Of a stretch of 64,000 bases of DNA, positions 59,867-64,000 are shown in pieces. A program made the translations under genes and the position numbers. How positions within the stretch are numbered: the stretch's first letter is position 1; each line of letters starts with the position of its first letter. The notes beneath the pieces are model-generated. The model worked only from the letters and a program-made list of their open reading frames with translations, searched no databases and was not told the origin of the DNA. The DNA comes from Lentisphaerota bacterium (GTDB lineage: Bacteria > Verrucomicrobiota > Lentisphaeria > Victivallales > Victivallaceae). The stretch is from contig SUWH01000012.1 of NCBI GenBank assembly GCA_015061605.1, positions 26,301-90,300 of the forward strand. The letters are read 5' to 3'.

Positions 59867-60901
59867 TTATTCCTCCTCAAATTCGGTGATCGGTTTGCCG
59901 AGATTGCTCAATACGACAGAGTCGCCGTAAAGAGTTGAATTGCTTTCCATGATCAAACGGCTTCCCCGTTTGGCAAGTTCGCGGTTTGCCCAGAGATAAT
60001 CCAGTGCGGCGGCGCCGAGGTCGCTGTGTTCGACCGGATTTTTTGCCGGACGCTCCAGATGCGCCGGATCATGGCAGATAACGGGAAATTCTCCCTGCAT
60101 GACCAGAGTTCTGTCATTTCCGGCGGCGCGGACGACCTTGCGGATCTCGCGGTGGGCGGCGGCGGAGGCAAAACATCCGGGAACAGAGAATTTTTCTGCA
60201 TTTTCTCCACACTGCACAGCGGAAGTTTCCGGAGTTGACCAGCTGAAAATGCTCTTGAATTTCCACGGCCGCTTTTCCATGACCGCTTCTTCGGAAGCGA
60301 TAAGGACTTTCCGGGTCAAAACGGTTTTGCCGTTTTCCACAGCGATTTGGTAATCTGATGAAACGCCGGCGATTTTTTCAGCGGCGCAGTGGCGCCAGAT
60401 ATCATCGCCGCAAACATATTCGACTTTATTGCCGTGTCTGCCGCTCACCCGGAGCATCAATACGGGGGCGGGACCGGAGTAGATGATCCCGGAAGCATTT
60501 TCAACAGTACGCAGAGCGCTTTCGCCCCGGATGAGGAATTCGATTTTTTCCGGAGCAAGCATAATTTCAACGGGTTCAAGTTCCAGATCGCGGATGGTTC
60601 CGCCGTTGTCAGCGGTGATGTCGCAATTTAACAGTGCGATATTGCTGAAGAGCGTCCAATGGCGCTTTACGCGGTATTCACATCCGAAAGGGATGACACT
60701 CACACTGTCAAATTCGGCGCAGAGATTGTCATTGGTACGGTGGCAGCGGAGTTTTTCCGGGAGGGACAACGCTCCGTCAAAACCGGCGGTGCGGATCTGT
60801 CCCAGATTTAAAAAATCCTGTTCAGCCGTCGAAACTTCAATGGAATTATCGCCGGAAGCGTAGGCGGCAAAGTTGATTCCTGAAGTTGTAATTTTAAGCA
60901 T
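59867..60901 (-). CDS. Protein of unknown function
   Basis: A cytoplasmic-looking protein. The ATG at 60901 (TGATATG just after the stop of the protease-like gene) gives 344 residues; starts at 60916 and 60943 in the same frame are possible. No family is recognised. It is beta-rich and without membrane helices or signal peptide, with segments such as CEYRVKRHWTLFSNIALL and PVEIMLAPEKIEFLIRG. It is tightly packed between the metallopeptidase-like gene and the mutarotase gene, so it is likely real and co-expressed. A carbohydrate-related beta-sandwich is one guess. Confidence 0.65.
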   Translation of the reverse strand: MLKITTSGINFAAYASGDNSIEVSTAEQDFLNLGQIRTAGFDGALSLPEKLRCHRTNDNLCAEFDSVSVIPFGCEYRVKRHWTLFSNIALLNCDITADNGGTIRDLELEPVEIMLAPEKIEFLIRGESALRTVENASGIIYSGPAPVLMLRVSGRHGNKVEYVCGDDIWRHCAAEKIAGVSSDYQIAVENGKTVLTRKVLIASEEAVMEKRPWKFKSIFSWSTPETSAVQCGENAEKFSVPGCFASAAAHREIRKVVRAAGNDRTLVMQGEFPVICHDPAHLERPAKNPVEHSDLGAAALDYLWANRELAKRGSRLIMESNSTLYGDSVVLSNLGKPITEFEEE

Positions 60902-60902
60902 A

Positions 60903-61853
60903 TCAGCTATTTTCATTTTCGCAAGAGCCTTTCTCCAATTCAAGGATATTCATCAATTCATCTTCAAAGATAAAGCGCCGGAGCATGATCTGCCAGCGCA
61001 GTTCGGTTTCAGCCTGGGTGTTTGCGCAGTCAAGGAATTTTTCCGGTTGACCGGCAAAGGATGGAAACAGTTTCAATTCGGCAAGGGTGGAGCGGAAAAG
61101 TACCGCTTCGACCTGCCGGACATTGCAGCTTTTCAGCGCGGCGCGCGCCTTATTGACGATCCGGCGGGAACGGGCGTTGCGGATGAGTAAATATGCCGGA
61201 TAGAGTAATGCCAGTATCCAGAATGGATATGTCGGCAGCTGCGGGAATTTCAACGCTTTGAGTATTTCGACCACCGGAAGCATCATCATCGGCAGTACAA
61301 ATAACAATGCATCGACATCCCGGATGAAGCAATTGCCCAGATAGCGCCGGATGGGACTTTTTGAAGTCCGGTAGGCAAAGTATTCTTCCAGAGTGATCTC
61401 CGTCAGGCTCTGACGTACCGAGTGGCACAGTTCATGGGCGAGAAGTTCATCTCTGGTATAGTTGAGAAAACGGCGGTGTTTGCGGAACGCATTGCGTAAA
61501 AGCATTACGGAAAAGTATTCATCCGGATCGCTCAACATACATCCGCCCCAGAGCAGCCCTACCGCTTTGGTAAGATAAAATCCCGGCACATGGCGCACGG
61601 AAAAGCCGTAAAGTTCTTCCGTTTGCGCGGCGGCTTCGTCCAGTAATTCCGGAGCGATCCGTTCATCGGGGTGGACGGTCACGGTGTTGAAAATAACGGC
61701 ACTTCCGGAGTTTTCCAGAGCTTCATCAAAGTTGCGGTGCGTTTCCAGAATGGTTTCTGTATGATGCAGAAAATCCTCCCGGCTCATGCCGGGGGCGGGG
61801 ATGAAACCGGCATGGTCGAGTTTGAGCAGTTCTGCCGTTTGAGAGTCGATCAC
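60903..61853 (-). CDS. Putative membrane-bound zinc metallopeptidase (HExxH)
   Basis: A 316-residue protein with an HExxH zinc motif, HELCH at 140-144 (LLAHELCHSVRQ), and a following Glu pair (LEEYFAY, 156-157) that could supply the third ligand. Two hydrophobic segments (about 185-235) make it a membrane protein, with a basic cytoplasmic C-terminal part. The layout recalls M48-like or minigluzincin proteases, but no family is certain. It starts with a four-base overlap to the PSP1 gene. Substrate unknown. Confidence 0.6.
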   Translation of the reverse strand: MIDSQTAELLKLDHAGFIPAPGMSREDFLHHTETILETHRNFDEALENSGSAVIFNTVTVHPDERIAPELLDEAAAQTEELYGFSVRHVPGFYLTKAVGLLWGGCMLSDPDEYFSVMLLRNAFRKHRRFLNYTRDELLAHELCHSVRQSLTEITLEEYFAYRTSKSPIRRYLGNCFIRDVDALLFVLPMMMLPVVEILKALKFPQLPTYPFWILALLYPAYLLIRNARSRRIVNKARAALKSCNVRQVEAVLFRSTLAELKLFPSFAGQPEKFLDCANTQAETELRWQIMLRRFIFEDELMNILELEKGSCENENS

Positions 61854-62770
61854 TTTTGCTGTCCGTTTCCGTGTTTGCCGGAGTGTTTCTTATCGTTTCC
61901 GTTTTTGCTCTGCTGATTATTTCCGGGATTTTCGCTGTTGTTATTGCTGTTGCGGCGGTTCTCATGATTGCCGCGTTCAAGAGTTATTTCAGAGACATTG
62001 AAAGTACGGGAAACGCTGTTTTCAAAGGTGACGACCACGTTTCTTGTGAGCAGATTGCGGTCGGTGATCTTGCCGTGTCCGGCGGGGGTGTTGCACATTT
62101 CGCCTTTGCGCGGCATATCTTTGGCAAGTTCCAGATATCCTTCGTGTTCAAATTTGAGACAGCATTTGAGGCGGCCGCAGACTCCGGAAATCGAACTGGG
62201 AGTAAGGGCGAGATCCTGTTCTTTTGCCATGCGGACGTTGATCGAATTGAACTCTTTGAGAAAGGTGCTGCAGCACAATGGACGGCCGCAGACGGCGATC
62301 CCGCCGCAGTTGCCGGTTTCGTCGCGGACACCGATCTGGCGCAGTTCAATGCGGGTGGAAAGCGCCCGTGAAAGCTCTTTTACCAGCTCTCTGAAGTCTA
62401 CTCTGCCGTCAGCGCAGAACTGTACGGTGAGCAGTTTGCAGTCCAAAGAGTAGTGGGCATTTACCGGAGCCATGGGCAGATTGAGCCGGGCTATCCAGTC
62501 CTGAACTGTCGGCATGGCATTGCGGGCTTTGCGGAAATTTTCATTGGCTGAAGCAAGTTCCGGATTTCCGGCTTTGCGCAAAACCTGCGGCAGTTCTTCG
62601 ATACGGCTGGTCATGCTGGGAGCGGGAAGTTCCCGGATGACTTCGCCGAGGTCTTCGTAAAAGTCCCGGTTGAATACACATATATCTTTGGCTTTAAGAT
62701 CCAAAACTTCATCGGCGCGCACTTCCAGAGTTGCGCCGTTTTCCAGTTTCAAAAAGAATACTTTTTCCAT
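61850..62770 (-). CDS. PSP1-domain protein (YaaT-like) with Asn-rich tail
   Basis: A 306-residue protein whose first 250 residues match the PSP1/YaaT family: FNRDFYEDLGEVI, LPMAPVNAHYSLDCKLLTVQ, FCADGRVDFRELVKELS, IGVRDETGNCGGIAVCGRPLC and GVCGRLKCCLKFEHEGY, including the conserved cysteine clusters. In Bacillus YaaT forms a complex with RicA and RicF that promotes RNA processing and sporulation. The last 45 residues are low-complexity Asn, Gly, Gln and Lys and presumably disordered. It leads the eight-gene run and has a clear promoter at 62815-62843. Confidence 0.88.
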   Translation of the reverse strand: MEKVFFLKLENGATLEVRADEVLDLKAKDICVFNRDFYEDLGEVIRELPAPSMTSRIEELPQVLRKAGNPELASANENFRKARNAMPTVQDWIARLNLPMAPVNAHYSLDCKLLTVQFCADGRVDFRELVKELSRALSTRIELRQIGVRDETGNCGGIAVCGRPLCCSTFLKEFNSINVRMAKEQDLALTPSSISGVCGRLKCCLKFEHEGYLELAKDMPRKGEMCNTPAGHGKITDRNLLTRNVVVTFENSVSRTFNVSEITLERGNHENRRNSNNNSENPGNNQQSKNGNDKKHSGKHGNGQQK

Positions 62771-62814
62771 TGCAGCAGAGTTTACTCCATATTCAATTAA
62801 TATATACGTTATTC

Positions 62815-62843
62815 AATATAGCAGTAAAAGTCACTTTTTGCAA
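62815..62843 (-). promoter_or_regulatory. Promoter of the PSP1-to-heparinase run
   Basis: On the minus strand TTGCAA (62843-62838), 17 bases, TATATT (62820-62815) with TGC directly before the -10. About 45 bases separate it from the PSP1 gene start. Confidence 0.65.
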
Positions 62844-62851
62844 GGGGAGTA

Positions 62852-63619
62852 TCAGAAGTTGAGGAATACTTTTTCAATATCAGTACCGGTGCGTTCGGTG
62901 GTACGGTCGGCAACCAGTCCGAAAGCGGGTTCCATCCGTTCCATATATTCGGTACGGATGGTTACTGTTTCCGGGTTTTTATAAGGTTTCATTTCGCCGT
63001 TTTTGAGTTTTTCGATGGCTTCGATGGTTTTTTCGCGGAGCAGTTTTTCCGCATCGGCGGGAGCGAGCAGAGCCGCGCTCTGACAGGTGATGGACTTTTT
63101 TACCTGACAGGTGACGACCTGCGGCAGAAAGGCTTTGGCTTCGGCGCAGAGCTTGTCGCAGCCGCTGGTCATGATGACCGGGATGCCATATTTCCCGGCG
63201 ATGGCGGTGTCGATGGCAAATTCGCCGACCCGTTCGCCATTCATCCAGATGTTCTGGATCGATTTGGATGAATAGGAGTGCTCCAGAAGCGCGCGTTGAG
63301 TTCCCGCCATGGCGTGATAGCCTAAAAGGATCATTCCGTCACTGCCGGCACAGAAACTGAATCTTTCGCCGGGTGAACCGCCCTGGATGAGTTTTACGCC
63401 GGGGATGAGTTTTTCCCACAGTACGCTCACTCCGGCACCGTGACCGTCGCGGACGATGACTTCAGTTGCTCCGGCATCGAAACATGCTTGAGCGCAGATG
63501 TTGATGTCGCGCGTAAGATACTGTCTGCCCAGAGCATATTGAGAACCGTCGGTAAGAACAAATGAGGAATTGGATATACCGCTGATGCCTTCCATATCGG
63601 CAAAAATATAAATTTTCAT
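62852..63619 (-). CDS. M55-family D-aminopeptidase (DppA-like)
   Basis: A 255-residue zinc peptidase of the DppA family, which cuts D-amino-acid peptides such as D-Ala-D-Ala. Metal ligands are in place: Asp8 and Glu10 (FADMEGI), His60 (RDGHG) and His102 (GYHAMAGT), and NGERVGEFAIDTA supplies the next conserved Glu. No signal peptide is seen; DppA works in the cytoplasm on imported peptides. CAGGAGAAAAATC precedes the ATG, and its own promoter lies at 63658-63686. It may recycle wall peptides. Confidence 0.94.
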   Translation of the reverse strand: MKIYIFADMEGISGISNSSFVLTDGSQYALGRQYLTRDINICAQACFDAGATEVIVRDGHGAGVSVLWEKLIPGVKLIQGGSPGERFSFCAGSDGMILLGYHAMAGTQRALLEHSYSSKSIQNIWMNGERVGEFAIDTAIAGKYGIPVIMTSGCDKLCAEAKAFLPQVVTCQVKKSITCQSAALLAPADAEKLLREKTIEAIEKLKNGEMKPYKNPETVTIRTEYMERMEPAFGLVADRTTERTGTDIEKVFLNF

Positions 63620-63657
63620 GATTTTTCTCCTGATAAGCTGTATGATGTTTTGCCGCT

Positions 63658-63686
63658 AATATAGCATTGAAGAAATCGCTTTGCAA
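63658..63686 (-). promoter_or_regulatory. Promoter of the D-aminopeptidase gene
   Basis: On the minus strand TTGCAA (63686-63681), 17 bases, TATATT (63663-63658) with TGC before it, about 39 bases upstream of the ATG. It is nearly identical in form to the PSP1 promoter. Confidence 0.65.
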
Positions 63687-63699
63687 GCAGAAATAGCGG

Positions 63700-63891
63700 A
63701 GAAATGGGATTTTTGTTTTTTGTCTCATTTCTTGTAAAAATCTCTACTGCGGAGAACCGGAGAAGTTCCCCGAAACCGCACAGGAAGTTTTGGATGATGG
63801 TTCAATCCGGATGACCATGCAGTTGGAAAGCAAGAAAATTGATGGACACCGCCGAGTAGTGATTCCGGCTCCCGACGGCTTGGTTGTTTGA
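63700..63891 (+). pseudogene. Possible remnant or very short gene on the plus strand
   Basis: The plus frame ending at the TGA at 63889-63891 is open for about 60 codons and its last part reads SIRMTMQLESKKIDGHRRVV with IPAPDGLVV at the end, which looks protein-like and recalls an AbrB/MazE-type strand. It has no convincing start; an in-frame ATG at 63811 leaves 26 residues. It may be the tail of a decayed gene. The rest of 63620-63892 holds only the promoter listed. Confidence 0.25.
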
Positions 63892-63892
63892 A

Positions 63893-64000
63893 TTATTGGG
63901 TTCGTTTGCATTTATATCTGATGATCGTTTCTCCGTCATAATTTTCGGCGAACTCTTCGATTTCAAAGCTGTTCTTTTTATAGAATTCAACGGCATCTTT
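63893..64000 (-). CDS. GNAT-family acetyltransferase (C-terminal end only; cut by window edge)
   Basis: The last 35 codons of a minus-strand gene enter from the right edge and end at the TAA at 63895-63893. The visible peptide begins KDAVEFYKKNSFEIEEFAEN and ends YKCKRTQ. The AxEFYKKNxF pattern followed by a final beta-strand is the usual end of GNAT N-acetyltransferases. Its substrate cannot be told. Confidence 0.6.
   Translation of the reverse strand, partial: KDAVEFYKKNSFEIEEFAENYDGETIIRYKCKRTQ

Noticed and set aside
1..64000. tRNA, rRNA, integrase or insertion-sequence genes
   Set aside because: I looked for T-loop motifs, rRNA blocks and transposase-like proteins and saw none; a dedicated scan could still find a missed small RNA.

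Overview
The window looks like a chromosome fragment of a Lentisphaerota bacterium (order Victivallales or a close relative), or at least a member of the PVC superphylum. This is an inference. It rests on a pseudopilin with the [18 protein letters not shown] signature and an unusual long leader, on secreted sugar-degrading proteins with CBM9/DOMON-like domains, on a heparinase-type lyase, on Gram-negative envelope genes (lpxB, Pal, PpiD-like chaperone), and on a mixture of archaeal-like (PurO, family-B polymerase) and eukaryote-like (HisA) enzymes. GC content is near 50%, genes are tightly packed, and I found no rRNA, tRNA, CRISPR array, integrase or transposase.

Layout. 1-2.4 kb (minus): pal, metK and an adenosine-kinase-like gene running off the left edge. 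2.6-5.8 kb (plus): ilvE, panC, hisD. 5.9-15 kb (plus): a carbohydrate island with a GH36-like cytoplasmic enzyme, a large secreted glycosidase-like protein, a GntR/LacI-type regulator, a small secreted protein and a secreted CBM9-like/metallophosphatase protein. 15-21.5 kb (plus): icd, a DUF815-like ATPase, mreC, mreD, mrdA, recR. 21.8-32.5 kb (minus): a kinase with a signal peptide, a pseudopilin with a 54-bp palindrome in its leader, a NikR-like regulator, recQ, an Ntn hydrolase, eda, aas, ligA. 32.6-39.7 kb (plus): asd, a lipoprotein, an HTH protein, purO, a family-B DNA polymerase, an M20 amidohydrolase. 39.8-42 kb: lpxB (minus), then a zinc-ribbon protein and a LOG-family protein (plus). 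42.0-42.7 kb: a non-coding mosaic of 180-bp tandem repeats. 42.7-53 kb (minus): gyrA, folP, cdaA, cdaR/ybbR, ppiD-like, speD, Na/Pi cotransporter. 53-62.8 kb (minus): an eight-gene run from a PSP1-domain gene to a heparinase-like gene. 62.9-64 kb (minus): an M55 D-aminopeptidase and the C-terminus of an acetyltransferase.

How genes work together. MetK, the adenosine-kinase-like protein and SpeD touch S-adenosylmethionine supply and use. MreC, MreD and PBP2 form part of the elongation machinery; mreB and rodA are not here. CdaA and CdaR make and control c-di-AMP. GH36-like, CBM9-type, heparinase-like, rhamnulokinase, mutarotase, KDPG aldolase and peptide/oligosaccharide-binding proteins point to a life on host or plant polysaccharides. 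IlvE, PanC, HisD, HisA, Asd and PurO indicate biosynthetic capacity.

The most unusual items are the 42-kb repeat mosaic, the coding palindrome in the pseudopilin leader, a family-B polymerase that appears to have lost proofreading residues and sits next to archaeal-type PurO, a eukaryote-type HisA, and a near-invariant promoter signature (TATATT, often TGnTATATT) in front of at least eleven transcription units.
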